A stretch of DNA of 64,000 bases from Streptococcus suis. GTDB lineage: Bacteria > Bacillota > Bacilli > Lactobacillales > Streptococcaceae. The position numbers and the translations under genes were made by a program. Shown piece after piece: positions 46,674 through 57,527 of the stretch (the first letter of the stretch is position 1; each line of letters begins with the position of its first letter). A model generated the notes under the pieces. That model was not told where the DNA came from. It ran no database searches and saw only the letters and a list, made by a program, of their open reading frames with translations. The stretch is from contig NZ_CP082205.1 of NCBI RefSeq assembly GCF_019856455.1, forward strand, positions 1,302,001-1,366,000, read 5' to 3'.

Positions 46674-47305
46674 CTAGTCTTCCTGCCAAGTTTCTTGATT
46701 TTGACGGAACTTTTTAAGCAGATTCAAACCATCTGCATTGATATATCCCTGTACTTTTGCGACCTTGATTAACTCTGAATAATTGCTAAGCGTCACCAAT
46801 TTCACGCCAGCATTATCAAAATTACGATCTGCCTTTGGCAATCATAAGTAAAGATTGCCACAACACCAATAACGTCAGCGCCTTCACGCTCAGCTGCTGC
46901 TACGGCATCTAGAACAGACCCTCCAGTAGAAATTAGGTCTTCAACGACAACCATTTTTGTCCCTTGACGATGCGACCCTCTAATTGATTCCCTGCACCAT
47001 GATCTTTTGGTTTGCTACGGATATAAGCAAATGGCAAATTCATCCGATCTGCAATGATAGCACCATGTGGAATACCTGCTGTGGCAGTTCCGGCAATCAC
47101 CTCAACCTCAGAAAAATTCTTCTTCAATGCGTTGGACAAAGCCATCTTCAATCAAATTTCGAGTTTCAGGATAAGATAGTGTAATACGATTATCTGTATA
47201 GATAGGGGATTTGATACCTGATGCCCATGTAAATGGCTTTTCTGGACGCAGATGAACTGCCTTAATATCCAATAAGTGTGATGCGATTTCTGTTGCTAGT
47301 GTCAT
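46674..47305 (-). pseudogene. pyrE: Orotate phosphoribosyltransferase, frameshifted
   Basis: Start [37 protein letters not shown], then a shift near 47110 into [20 protein letters not shown] and [17 protein letters not shown]; another near 46950 before [13 protein letters not shown] (PRPP-binding motif, partly readable); a further one near 46840 before [20 protein letters not shown]; stop at 46674. Repaired length ~210. It makes OMP from orotate and PRPP. Directly downstream of pyrF and the pyrophosphatase-like gene. Confidence 0.85.
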
Positions 47306-47770
47306 AATAGACCTCCTTCTAAATGCGTACCATTCCAACATGACCATCCCTCCGAATAGCCTGTCACTCCTAAAGTACTGGTTCAATCTATGAACCCTAC
47401 AAAAAACTATATTTATCCCTGTTGAATTCTTACAGACTTCTCTTAGTCCCACCATTTCAATCCATGAATCAAAATACTGTTCAATGAAATTGGTTTTCTC
47501 TTTTATTTCTGTCACGGTAAGTTTTTCATCAAGACCTGTCAGGGCCCACTTATCCTCGACATCATCTCTGCGATGGATAATCGCGACCAATTTCCCCTCG
47601 AAAGCTGTCAAGGGCTGCCGGACAGCTTTGGAAATGATGTAAACATCTTGCTCTTCACCATCTCCAGCCAATAGATTTGGAACATAGCCGTAATTGATGG
47701 GGTACTGGTTGCCAAATTTATCAATATACCCGATAGGTCTATCGATTATAACCTGATAAACCTTATCCAC
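47306..47770 (-). CDS. Inorganic pyrophosphatase-like protein, 3' end unclear
   Basis: Starts [20 protein letters not shown], then [25 protein letters not shown], the family-I pyrophosphatase pattern; about 105 residues look native (to [13 protein letters not shown]). No stop follows: the frame runs on into pyrE, which starts in the same frame at 47305. The tail [20 protein letters not shown] does not look like the family. Either a frameshift removed the natural stop, or the sequence is wrong here. Start overlaps pyrF by 8 bp. In a pyr operon it could pull the PyrE reaction forward by removing pyrophosphate. Confidence 0.55.
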
Positions 47771-48458
47771 GATTCCACTCCTCTTTAATAGACAAATAGG
47801 TCTGGTAAGGATGTTCTGATTTTGTAATCGGGCGACCTACTACGATATAATCACTACCGATTCGAGCAGCATCTGCTGGTGTCATAACTCGTTTCTGATC
47901 GCCTACTTCACCGCCAGTCGGACGAATTCCTGGCGTCAGGCACACAAAATCAGAACTCGTAGCATCTTTAATCAAAGCCACCTCATGCGCTGAACAAACC
48001 ACCCCATCAAGACCAGCTTCTTGTGCTCTTTGAGCATAGTGAACAACCGCTTCCTGCAAACTAGTCTGTATATTCTGGTCCGTTCTCATCTGCTCTTCTG
48101 AGGTAGAGGTCAACTGAGTGACTGCTATTAAAACAGCATCCTTACCCAATCCCCTTCGTGCGGCCCGCATCATCTCAACACCACCAGCAGCGTGAACGTT
48201 GGTCATATCCACACCGAGTTTTGCCAAGACTTTCATAGCAGACTCGACGGTATTAGGAATATCATGCAGTTTCAAATCTAGAAAAATACTGTGACCGCAG
48301 CCTTTCAAATAATTGATAATACCTGGTCCCTCCGCATAATACAACTCCATTCCAACCTTTACATAGAGTTTCTCATCTGGTGGGAACTGTTCCAGAAAAG
48401 ACTGGACTTCTTCTTTACCTGCAAAGTCAAGGGCAATAATTGGTCTTGTTTCTTTCAT
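47763..48458 (-). CDS. pyrF: Orotidine-5'-phosphate decarboxylase
   Basis: 231 residues. [18 protein letters not shown] at the N-terminus, the catalytic [18 protein letters not shown] (Asp-x-Lys-x-x-Asp), [18 protein letters not shown] and [10 protein letters not shown]. It decarboxylates OMP to UMP. Intact. A PyrR-type attenuator lies immediately upstream. Confidence 0.94.
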   Translation of the reverse strand: MKETRPIIALDFAGKEEVQSFLEQFPPDEKLYVKVGMELYYAEGPGIINYLKGCGHSIFLDLKLHDIPNTVESAMKVLAKLGVDMTNVHAAGGVEMMRAARRGLGKDAVLIAVTQLTSTSEEQMRTDQNIQTSLQEAVVHYAQRAQEAGLDGVVCSAHEVALIKDATSSDFVCLTPGIRPTGGEVGDQKRVMTPADAARIGSDYIVVGRPITKSEHPYQTYLSIKEEWNRG

Positions 48459-48476
48459 AAAATCCTTTCATTTACA

Positions 48477-48574
48477 CAAAAATCCCTGCCAAATCGGTCA
48501 GGGATGTGCACGAATTCAGCTTGAAAATCACCTTTCAAGCATATTACATGACACCTTCCTAGCCTCTCTGGACT
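48477..48574 (-). promoter_or_regulatory. PyrR attenuator upstream of pyrF
   Basis: On the minus strand AGTCCAGAGAGGCT (48561-48574) equals the PyrR-binding consensus ARUCCNGNGAGGYU. It is followed by an intrinsic terminator: ATCCCTG (complement of 48499-48505) with CAGGGAT (48482-48488) and a T-run. UMP-bound PyrR on the first site would favour the terminator and reduce pyrF-pyrE expression. Confidence 0.85.
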
Positions 48575-48622
48575 TAATTAAAGGAGATATTTTCTTTATA
48601 TTACTCTTTTATTTTACCTTTG

Positions 48623-49573
<951 letters not shown>

Positions 49574-50347
49574 CTACAAAATTAGACTACCAGTCGCAAA
49601 GACTGGACCTTCCTTGCAGACACGCTTGTTCTCGTGTTCTTGTCCCTCTTTGGGTTTGACAACACAGGCATAGCACGCCCCCATCCCGCAAGCCATCCTA
49701 GCCTCCAGTGAAATGTAGGCATGGGGATGGTCCTGAAAACGTTGGTCAACGTAATTCATCATAGCTGGCGCCCCACATGAGTAAATGGCTACAAACTCGT
49801 CTGTCAGCTCTTCAACGACCGTTGCGACATTCCCCTTACGCCCATAGGAACCATCATCCGTTGTGACATAAACTTGACCATACTTGGCTAGTTCCTCTTC
49901 CAAAATGACGGCCTCTTTGGTGGCAAAGCCAATGACTGACGTGACTTTGGCGCCACGGTTCGCCGCCTGTTTCGCCACTTCTACCAAGGGAGGAACACCG
50001 ATTCCTCCGCCAATAATGAGAATATGGTCACCTGGTTTGAGAAAAGCCACTTCAAACCCTTTCCCAAGCGGTCCCATAACATCCAAATACTGCCCAACAG
50101 TCATTTTCGAAAAGACTTCCGTCCCCTGACCTTCCACTCGGTAAATAATCCGACATTGAGACTTATTCCGATCAATCTCGGAAATAGATATTGGTCTCCG
50201 CAAGAGCATGGAATCATCTGGGACACGAATATGGATAAACTGACCCATTTTCATATCTTGGACCATATCACCCTGCAAGATCATAGCAAATATACGTGGA
50301 GCAAGTTGGACTTGGTCAACCAGTAACATCTGTTCTTTTAAAGTCAT
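49574..50347 (-). CDS. pyrK: Dihydroorotate dehydrogenase electron-transfer subunit
   Basis: 257 residues from MTLKEQMLLVDQVQLAPRIF (AGGAGAAAAG precedes); a longer frame to 50425 passes through the attenuator terminator and is not used. FAD-binding RRPISISEID, NAD-binding HILIIGGGIGVPPLVEVAKQ and a C-terminal 2Fe-2S cluster CGMGACYACVV...CKEGPVF. Partner of PyrDB. Confidence 0.93.
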   Translation of the reverse strand: MTLKEQMLLVDQVQLAPRIFAMILQGDMVQDMKMGQFIHIRVPDDSMLLRRPISISEIDRNKSQCRIIYRVEGQGTEVFSKMTVGQYLDVMGPLGKGFEVAFLKPGDHILIIGGGIGVPPLVEVAKQAANRGAKVTSVIGFATKEAVILEEELAKYGQVYVTTDDGSYGRKGNVATVVEELTDEFVAIYSCGAPAMMNYVDQRFQDHPHAYISLEARMACGMGACYACVVKPKEGQEHENKRVCKEGPVFATGSLIL

Positions 50348-50402
50348 CTTTTCTCCTATTCTATATAACAATGACACAGAAAACAAGAAAGTCGATATAG
50401 AG

Positions 50403-50490
50403 AAAAAAACCTTGCTGGCTAGCAAGGTTACACGAAAAGAAGGCAGTATTTGCCCTATTTATCACGTTCCCTTCTTCGCCTCTCTGGACT
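50403..50490 (-). promoter_or_regulatory. PyrR attenuator upstream of pyrK-pyrDB
   Basis: Minus strand AGTCCAGAGAGGCG (50477-50490) matches the PyrR site at all but the last base. A terminator AACCTTGCT/AGCAAGGTT with a T-run lies at 50403-50429. Same logic as the pyrF leader. Confidence 0.8.
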
Positions 50491-50561
50491 CAGTTAAAGG
50501 ATATATTTTTAGCATTATACATTTTTTAGAATAATTTGTCAAATCATGATACAATAGAGGT

Positions 50562-51473
50562 ATGAGAATCCAACAATTATACTATATTATCAAAATTGCA
50601 GAAACAGGTAGTATGAATGAGGCTGCCAAACAACTCTTCATTACCCAACCCAGCCTTTCCAACGCTGTACGAGACCTGGAAAAAGAAATGAAAATTAAAA
50701 TCTTTTTCCGTAATTCTAAGGGCATTACCCTGACAAAGGATGGCATGGAGTTTCTTTCCTACGCTCGTCAAATTGTTGAACAGACCGAACTATTGGAAGA
50801 CCGCTATAAAAATCCTAATGCAAAACGCCAACTCTTCAGCGTATCTTCCCAACACTATGCCTTTGTCGTCAACGCCTTTGTCTCACTTTTGAAAGAAACT
50901 GAGATGGAAGACTATGAACTCTTCCTACGTGAAACACGGACCTGGGAAATCATTGATGACGTTAAGAATTTCCGCTCAGAAATCGGAGTGCTTTTCCTCA
51001 ACCATTTCAACCGTGATGTTCTGCTGAAACTTTTGGATGACAATCGACTATCCTATACAACTCTCTTCACTGCCAAACCACATGTATTTGTCAGCAAAAC
51101 CAATCCTTTGGCACAAAGAAAGTCAATCACTCTCGATGATTTGGTAGATTTCCCCTATCTCAGCTACGAGCAAGGTATTCACAACTCCTTCTACTTTGCT
51201 GAAGAAATTCTAGCCCAGGAACACCATAAAAAATCGATTGTCGTATCTGACCGTGCCACACTCTTCAATCTCTTAATCGGTCTGGATGGCTATACAATCG
51301 CAACAGGTATCCTCAATTCAAATCTTAATGGAGATAATATTGTATCAATTCCTCTGGAATTTGATGATGAAATCGAATTGGTCTATATCCAACACGAAAA
51401 GGCATTGCTGTCCGACATGGGAGAAAAATTCATCGATTACCTACTTGAAGAGGTAAAATTCGACAAAAAATAA
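50562..51473 (+). CDS. LysR-family regulator (CpsY/MtaR-like)
   Basis: 303 residues. N-terminal winged helix MRIQQLYYIIKIAETGSMNE, AAKQLFITQPSLSNAVRDLE, KGITLTKDGMEFLSYARQIV; C-terminal type-2 periplasmic-binding-like sensor. The N-terminus resembles streptococcal CpsY/MtaR regulators of methionine and surface traits, recognised from memory only. It is divergent from pyrK and followed by an independent glg promoter, so no target is implied by position. Confidence 0.85.
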   Translation: MRIQQLYYIIKIAETGSMNEAAKQLFITQPSLSNAVRDLEKEMKIKIFFRNSKGITLTKDGMEFLSYARQIVEQTELLEDRYKNPNAKRQLFSVSSQHYAFVVNAFVSLLKETEMEDYELFLRETRTWEIIDDVKNFRSEIGVLFLNHFNRDVLLKLLDDNRLSYTTLFTAKPHVFVSKTNPLAQRKSITLDDLVDFPYLSYEQGIHNSFYFAEEILAQEHHKKSIVVSDRATLFNLLIGLDGYTIATGILNSNLNGDNIVSIPLEFDDEIELVYIQHEKALLSDMGEKFIDYLLEEVKFDKK

Positions 51474-51564
51474 ATACAAATTTATATAGACAAACAAAAT
51501 AATATGTTATAATATATTTATGAAAGCCGTTGAAAAGAAGTTTGAAATATTTCAATTTCTGTGT

Positions 51565-51601
51565 AGGAAACGCTTTCATTTTTTTATAATTTATGCTATA
51601 A
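51565..51601 (+). promoter_or_regulatory. glg operon promoter with cre-like site
   Basis: AGGAAACGCTTTCA (51565-51578) has the cre core with two mismatches at its left end and lies at the -35 position. TATAAT follows at about 51596-51601, and AAGGAG precedes glgC. Glucose control of glycogen synthesis through CcpA is plausible. Confidence 0.55.
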
Positions 51602-51633
51602 TAGACATATCATATATATTAAGGAGTGGTTAG

Positions 51634-52761
51634 ATGGCTCAAAATAAAATGTTAGCTATGATTCTTGCTGGTGGACGTGGAACACGTCTAGAAGGGTTGA
51701 CAAAAAAAGTCGCCAAACCAGCGGTCGCATTTGGCGGAAAGTACCGCATTATTGACTTTCCTCTCAGTAACTGTGCCAACTCAGGTATTGATATTGTCGG
51801 AGTTTTGACTCAGTATGAGCCTGTTCTCTTGAACTCATACGTTGCACAGTCTCAACGTTGGGGGCTTGATGTACAAGGATCTGGTGTCTTTGTATTACCA
51901 CCGAGTGAAAAAATCGAAGGTTTCGGACTTTACAAAGGTACAGCCGACGCTATTACACAGAACATTGATTTCATTGATCTTCACGATCCTGAGTACGTAT
52001 TGATTTTGTCTGGTGACCACATCTATAAGATGAACTACGACAAACTCCTTGATACACATATTCAGAAAAAAGCAGATGCCACGATTGCGGTTATCGAAGT
52101 TCCGATCAAAGAAGCTTCACGTTTTGGTATCATGAATACGGACGAAGATTACCGTATTGAAGAATTTGAAGAAAAACCAGAAAATCCTAAGAGCAATTTA
52201 GCATCAATGGGTATCTATATCTTCACTTGGAAGACCTTGAAAAAGTACCTTCAAGAAGATGACAAATTGGACACTTCATCTCACGATTTTGGGCACGACA
52301 TCATTCCGAAATACTTAGAAGATGGCCGCACTCTCATTGCCCATCCATTCCGTGGTTATTGGAAAGACGTAGGTACCGTTAACAGCCTCTGGGAATCCAA
52401 TATGGACTTGATTGATCACGCGGGAGATTTGGACCTTTCTGACCGCTCATGGAGAATTTACTCAGAAGACAAGGGCTCACCTGCTCAGGTGATTGGTGCG
52501 ACTGCAACTGTTAAATCTGCCTATATTGATAAAGGGGCAGTTATTGATGGTACAGTAGAACATTCTGTTATTTCAACAGATGTACAGGTCAACCAAAATG
52601 CCGTAGTAAAAAATTCTGTCGTCCTGCCTGGTGCTATTATCGGCGAAGGTGTTGAACTTGACTACGTCATCGTCGCTGAAAATATTAAAATTGCCGACGG
52701 AGTTAAACTCACAGGAGACATCGACCATATCCTCTTGATTGACAAGAATGTGACCAAGTAA
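51634..52761 (+). CDS. glgC: Glucose-1-phosphate adenylyltransferase, catalytic subunit
   Basis: 375 residues. Nucleotidyltransferase start [20 protein letters not shown] and [20 protein letters not shown], then [15 protein letters not shown] and the left-handed helix C-terminus ([20 protein letters not shown]). It makes ADP-glucose from ATP and glucose-1-phosphate, the first step of glycogen synthesis. Followed by glgD after 12 bp. Confidence 0.95.
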   Translation: MAQNKMLAMILAGGRGTRLEGLTKKVAKPAVAFGGKYRIIDFPLSNCANSGIDIVGVLTQYEPVLLNSYVAQSQRWGLDVQGSGVFVLPPSEKIEGFGLYKGTADAITQNIDFIDLHDPEYVLILSGDHIYKMNYDKLLDTHIQKKADATIAVIEVPIKEASRFGIMNTDEDYRIEEFEEKPENPKSNLASMGIYIFTWKTLKKYLQEDDKLDTSSHDFGHDIIPKYLEDGRTLIAHPFRGYWKDVGTVNSLWESNMDLIDHAGDLDLSDRSWRIYSEDKGSPAQVIGATATVKSAYIDKGAVIDGTVEHSVISTDVQVNQNAVVKNSVVLPGAIIGEGVELDYVIVAENIKIADGVKLTGDIDHILLIDKNVTK

Positions 52762-52773
52762 GAAAGGACTGCT

Positions 52774-53889
52774 ATGCTAAGAAATACTCTCGGAATTGTA
52801 AATATTGAAGGAAACAACGTACATTTTGGTGACGTGATGAAGCACCGTGGCGTACAAGCTTTCGGTTTCTTAGGTCGTTATCGCCTAATTGACTTTGCTC
52901 TATCCAATATGTCAAACTCTGGAATTACAGAATTCCAAGTATACATGCCTGCCGAAATGCGTTCAACAATTCAGCACGTTGGTACAGGGAAACACTATAA
53001 CATCAACAGCAAACGCGGTACCCTTCGCTTGCTCAATAGCGCAACAGACCCAAATAGTGTCTATCGTCACGATATTAATGCCTTCACAGAAAACATCCAC
53101 TACATCGAAAAGTCTACAAAAGATTATGTGCTAGTTGCTCCATCTTACTTCATCTATAGCCAGGATTTTTCAAAAGTCATGGATGACCATATTGCAACGG
53201 ATGCTGATATTACCGTTCTTTATAAAAACGTTTCAGATGCTAAAGAAAATTTCATCGGCTGCCAAACTCTCAAATTTGGTGAAGACCGTCGTGTCGTAGC
53301 TTTTGAGGAAAACCACGGTAAATATAAAAACCGTCCCGTTTCCCTTGAAGCCTACATTATGAAACGGACTACATTTATCGACTTGATTAAACGTGCTAAC
53401 AAAGTGTCATCTCTCTACTGGTTAAAAGATATTTTACGTGATACAGTTGACCAGTACAAGATTATGGGCTATGCACATCGTGATTATGTCGCATGTATCA
53501 ATACGACAGCTTCTTACTTCAATACTCAAATTGAATTGATTGACCAAGATACCCGCAAACTCCTCTTCAAACATGATTGGCCAATCCATACCCAAACAAG
53601 TGATAGCTCACCATGTTTGTATGGTCCATTGGCAGAGGTCAAACGTAGCCTAATTTCAAATGGAGCGAACATCAATGGTCAAGTCGAAAATTCAGTCATT
53701 GACCGCGATGTTATCATTGAAGAAGGTGTTGTTATCAAAAACTCAATCATTCTCAATGGCGTGACAATCAAGAGTGGGGCGAATATTGAAAATGCAATTA
53801 TCGATAAAGCAACTAAAATTATTCACCCAATTGACATCAAGGGAAGCGAAACTTCGCCTTCATACTTGAAACCACACCAAATCATTTAG
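52774..53889 (+). CDS. glgD: Glucose-1-phosphate adenylyltransferase, regulatory subunit
   Basis: 371 residues. GlgC-like fold, but the N-terminal nucleotide loop GGxGxRL is replaced by GIVNIEGNNVHFGDVMKHRG, and the DHIYKMNY motif by FIYSQDF. GlgD of Firmicutes is the modifying subunit that raises GlgC activity in the heteromer. FGFLGRYRLIDFALSNMSNSG is conserved. Confidence 0.93.
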   Translation: MLRNTLGIVNIEGNNVHFGDVMKHRGVQAFGFLGRYRLIDFALSNMSNSGITEFQVYMPAEMRSTIQHVGTGKHYNINSKRGTLRLLNSATDPNSVYRHDINAFTENIHYIEKSTKDYVLVAPSYFIYSQDFSKVMDDHIATDADITVLYKNVSDAKENFIGCQTLKFGEDRRVVAFEENHGKYKNRPVSLEAYIMKRTTFIDLIKRANKVSSLYWLKDILRDTVDQYKIMGYAHRDYVACINTTASYFNTQIELIDQDTRKLLFKHDWPIHTQTSDSSPCLYGPLAEVKRSLISNGANINGQVENSVIDRDVIIEEGVVIKNSIILNGVTIKSGANIENAIIDKATKIIHPIDIKGSETSPSYLKPHQII

Positions 53890-53897
53890 GAGTTAAC

Positions 53898-55343
53898 ATG
53901 ACAAAAAAATCTGTTCTCTTTGTAGCATCTGAAGGACTTCCATTCATCAAGACTGGTGGTTTGGCCGATGTAATCGGTTCCTTACCTAAAGAATTGGTAA
54001 AACAGGGGTTGGACGTCCGAGTGGTACTTCCTCTCTATAAGAAAATTGCTATCAATAACCATGCTGATTTCGATTACGTATCAAGTTTTGATGTGCGGGC
54101 TGGCGACATCCAATCTATGGCAAATGTTTACAGTCAGGTTGTTGATGGAGTAACATTCTATTTTATTGAGCACCGCGATTTCTTTGAACGCGATGAACTA
54201 TATGGATATGACGATGATGCCATGCGTTTTGGCTATTTCCAACATGCTACATGTCGTCTGTTAGAAGCACTTCATTTCTTCCCGGATGTCATGCACACAC
54301 ATGACTGGCACACTGCTGCCCTTCCATTCCTTTGCCGTACTTTCTATAGCTACCGCGAAGAATTCCGCAATATCAAGCATGTATTCACTATTCATAACTT
54401 GGCTTTTCAGGGAATTTTCCACAAACAAGCACTTTGGTCAGCGCTTGGCATGGACTATAGCTACTATTTGGATGGTATTGCACGTTTTCATGATGAATGT
54501 ATCAGCTTCATGAAGCTTGGTATCCTATACGCTGACAAGGTTACTACAGTTTCTGAAACTTATGCTCGCGAAATCCTAACGGAAGAATTCGGCGAAAACA
54601 TGCAGCATGTACTAGAGTTGCGCAAATATGACTTGGTTGGTATTGTCAATGGTATCGACTATGACAGTTGGGATAGTCAAACAGATCAGTACCTTGTGAG
54701 AAATTATAGTCTTGAAACGATTGAAAGTAAAAAGGCTAATAAACTGGCCCTGCAAGCACAATTTGCCCTTCCACAAGATGAGAATGTCCTATTGATAGGT
54801 ATCGTCTCTCGTTTGACATGGCAAAAAGGGTTCTACCTCTTGACCGAGGTACTTGGCCATCTTCTTCAAGCCCATGTCCAATTTGTTATCTTAGGCAATG
54901 GTGAGGAAGACATTGAAAATGCCTTTAATCACTTTAAACATGCTTATCCTGATAAATTTGCATTCTACCGTGGTTACAATGAACCACTTGCCCATCAAAT
55001 TTATGCAGCAAGTGATCTCTTCCTCATGCCTTCTATGTTTGAACCATGCGGCATTAGCCAGTTGATTTCAATGCACTACGGAACACTCCCTCTAGTGCGT
55101 GAAACAGGTGGCTTGGTTGATACTGTAGCACCATACAATATGTCTACCAAAGAAGGAACTGGTTTTAGCTTTGGAGGGCGTGACGCTTACAATATGCGAC
55201 AAGTCTATGATTTAGCCCTTCAAACCTACTATGACCGTCCCGATGACTGGTATGCCATGGTTGAACAAGCTATGAAGCGTGATTTTAGTTGGACAGCTTC
55301 AGCAGAGAAATACATCTGGCTATACCGGGAAATTAGTGGTTAG
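53898..55343 (+). CDS. glgA: Glycogen synthase
   Basis: 481 residues, GT5. KTGGLADVIGSLPKEL at about 18-33 binds ADP-glucose; VMHTHDWHTAALPFLC, LIGIVSRLTWQKGFYLLTEV and the C-terminal FEPCGISQLISMHYGTLPLV are family marks. It extends alpha-1,4-glucan. It starts 8 bp after glgD. Confidence 0.95.
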   Translation: MTKKSVLFVASEGLPFIKTGGLADVIGSLPKELVKQGLDVRVVLPLYKKIAINNHADFDYVSSFDVRAGDIQSMANVYSQVVDGVTFYFIEHRDFFERDELYGYDDDAMRFGYFQHATCRLLEALHFFPDVMHTHDWHTAALPFLCRTFYSYREEFRNIKHVFTIHNLAFQGIFHKQALWSALGMDYSYYLDGIARFHDECISFMKLGILYADKVTTVSETYAREILTEEFGENMQHVLELRKYDLVGIVNGIDYDSWDSQTDQYLVRNYSLETIESKKANKLALQAQFALPQDENVLLIGIVSRLTWQKGFYLLTEVLGHLLQAHVQFVILGNGEEDIENAFNHFKHAYPDKFAFYRGYNEPLAHQIYAASDLFLMPSMFEPCGISQLISMHYGTLPLVRETGGLVDTVAPYNMSTKEGTGFSFGGRDAYNMRQVYDLALQTYYDRPDDWYAMVEQAMKRDFSWTASAEKYIWLYREISG

Positions 55344-55415
55344 GAAATAAGATGAAAAAATAAACTGAATCGGAGTGTGACCCTAGTCCACTCCTTTTCG
55401 GCAACGGAGATTGCT

Positions 55416-57254
55416 ATGACAGAATTTACTGACCTAGATTTATATTATATGAATGCTGGTGAGCATACCACTCTTTACGAAAAAATGGGTGCTCACATTA
55501 TAAAAGAACGAAACAAAATTATCGGAACCCAATTTCGTGTCTATGCCCCAAATGCCAGAGAAGTATTCTTAGTTGGCAACTTTAACGAGTGGCAACGCAG
55601 TCACTCTATGGAGCGTGAAATTGATGGAGTGTTTCAACTTTATGTAGATGGATTAAAATCCCTTGAAGATTATAAATACCTGATTATCACACACGATGGG
55701 CGTGAAATATATAAGGCTGACCCTTATGCATTTTTCAGCCAAGTTCGTCCAGACACTGCCTCTACAACCTACAATTCGCGTTATAAATTCAAAGATGACA
55801 TCTGGATGTATAATCGTGTTAACTATGATTTTAAAGAACAGCCAGTATCCATCTACGAGGTGCACTTAGGTTCGTGGAAGCAAAAATTTGCTAATAAAAA
55901 TGAAGGAGGAGCTCCTGTAGAAGCTTTCAATAGTTATAAGGAAATTACTCCACTTCTCATCGAACATATCAGGGAAAATAACTACACACATATTGAATTA
56001 TTGCCAATTACCGAGCATCCTCTCGATGCGTCTTGGGGCTATCAGGTAACAGGCTACTACAGTCCAACTAGTCGCTATGGCAAGCCAGATGAACTTAAGT
56101 ATTTAGTTGACCAATGTCACCAAGCAGGAATCGGAGTGATTCTTGACTGGGTACCACTTCATTTCTGTAAAGATGCTCATGGGCTCTACCAGTTTGATGG
56201 CAGTTGGCTATACGAATACTCCTACGAACAAGACCGTGAAAACCACCAGTGGGGGACTGCTAATTTTGACCTTGGAAAAGGGCTGACTCGTTCTTTCCTT
56301 CTTTCCAATTTAAAATACTGGTTGGAATATTTCCATTTTGATGGCATCCGTGTTGATGCACTATCTTATCTCCTCTATTGGCGTGGTGAAACAGATGAGG
56401 ATAAGATAAATCATGCCGCAATTGACTTTATCAAACGTGTCAATGCCATGGTCCATACCGACTATAAGGGAGTCCTGATGATTGCTGAAGACTCTTCAAG
56501 CTTCCCTAAAGTCACACATTCTCTAGAAAATGGCGGTATTGGATTTGATATGAAATGGGATCTGGGCTGGATGAATGATACACTAAAATTCGTGGAACGC
56601 CCTGCTATTTATCGAAAATATCACTCAAATGAAATCACTTTTGGTATGTACTATAACCAAAACGAGCAATTCTTACTACCACTTTCGCACGACGAAGTTG
56701 TTCATGGGAAGCACTCCATTATCGAGAAGATGAATGGCGACTACGAAGATAAGTTCCATCTGGCTCGAGTCTACTACAGCTTTTACTTCGCCCATCCTGG
56801 AAAGAAATTACTCTTCATGGGAAATGAATGGGGTCATATCCGTGAATGGCACGAATATACAGAAATGGACTGGGGACTGCTACAATTTCCAATCCACCAT
56901 TCTTTCTATCAAATGATGAAAACATTATCTACTTTCTATAAAGAACATGATGCTTTCTGGAAATATGACTACCAAGCCTATGAAAAAGGATTTAATTGGG
57001 TAAAAATAGATGAAGAAGCAAGCCTGTATGCTTTTTCTCGCACTAGTGATGAGCAAGAAATCTTGACTATTCATAACTTTAATGATCAAGAACTATTTGA
57101 TGTACACTTGGATTTGCCAGCTGACAGCGAATATAAACTTGTCTTCTCATCTAATGCTATTCCAATGGACACATTTAGCCTCTATCCCGATGAAAATGGA
57201 GCTAGAATTACTGTACCACGTTTGACCAGTTTTTATCTAGAGCGTGTGAAATAA
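55416..57254 (+). CDS. glgB: 1,4-alpha-glucan branching enzyme
   Basis: 612 residues from MTEFTDLDLYYMNAGEHTTL with GGAGATTGCT before the ATG; an in-frame GTG 39 bp earlier lacks a comparable site. CBM48 near 40-130 (FRVYAPNAREVFLVGNFNEW), then GH13: FDGIRVDALSYLLY carries the nucleophile Asp, LMIAEDSSSFP the acid Glu, and PLSHDEVVHGKHS the transition-state Asp. It forms alpha-1,6 branches. Last of glgCDAB; no phosphorylase or debranching gene follows here. Confidence 0.94.
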   Translation: MTEFTDLDLYYMNAGEHTTLYEKMGAHIIKERNKIIGTQFRVYAPNAREVFLVGNFNEWQRSHSMEREIDGVFQLYVDGLKSLEDYKYLIITHDGREIYKADPYAFFSQVRPDTASTTYNSRYKFKDDIWMYNRVNYDFKEQPVSIYEVHLGSWKQKFANKNEGGAPVEAFNSYKEITPLLIEHIRENNYTHIELLPITEHPLDASWGYQVTGYYSPTSRYGKPDELKYLVDQCHQAGIGVILDWVPLHFCKDAHGLYQFDGSWLYEYSYEQDRENHQWGTANFDLGKGLTRSFLLSNLKYWLEYFHFDGIRVDALSYLLYWRGETDEDKINHAAIDFIKRVNAMVHTDYKGVLMIAEDSSSFPKVTHSLENGGIGFDMKWDLGWMNDTLKFVERPAIYRKYHSNEITFGMYYNQNEQFLLPLSHDEVVHGKHSIIEKMNGDYEDKFHLARVYYSFYFAHPGKKLLFMGNEWGHIREWHEYTEMDWGLLQFPIHHSFYQMMKTLSTFYKEHDAFWKYDYQAYEKGFNWVKIDEEASLYAFSRTSDEQEILTIHNFNDQELFDVHLDLPADSEYKLVFSSNAIPMDTFSLYPDENGARITVPRLTSFYLERVK

Positions 57255-57266
57255 TTATCTATAAAA

Positions 57267-57340
57267 AATGGAGTATTGATCCGACCCAAATTTTCTGTCT
57301 AACTTTTTGGGTGTAGCTCACTTACTCCATTCTTTTTTTC
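57267..57340 (+). terminator. Terminator after glgB
   Basis: AATGGAGTA (57267-57275) pairs with TACTCCATT (57323-57331), enclosing a second small stem GACCCAAA/TTTTGGGTG, and is followed by seven T residues. Confidence 0.75.
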
Positions 57341-57348
57341 ATGCAAAA

Positions 57349-57518
57349 GGGAGTGGGAAAGAACTCAACTAGTCAAAAAAGAGTTCGTCTTCCCACCCCC
57401 GCACAGTTGATTAGGTCAGATTTGGAGTGTGAAACACGAACAAATCTGCCAATCAACCACTGCGCTGAGATGTTGACACGAACTCTGAGAAGTGGCTTTG
57501 GACTTTTTGCCCAGCCTC
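57349..57518 (+). repeat. Interspersed hairpin repeat, copy C (uninterrupted)
   Basis: From GGGAGTGGGAAAGAACTC to TTTTTGCCCAGCCTC, 170 bp, very close to copy A. The loop CAACTAGTCAAAAAAGAGTT shows the empty IS110 target. It lies between the glgB terminator and the next gene. Confidence 0.88.
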
Positions 57519-57527
57519 TCGTTTCTC

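Noticed and set aside
50348..50425. Longer start for pyrK
   Set aside because: It would translate through the attenuator terminator; the ATG at 50347 has a good ribosome-binding site and matches PyrK length.
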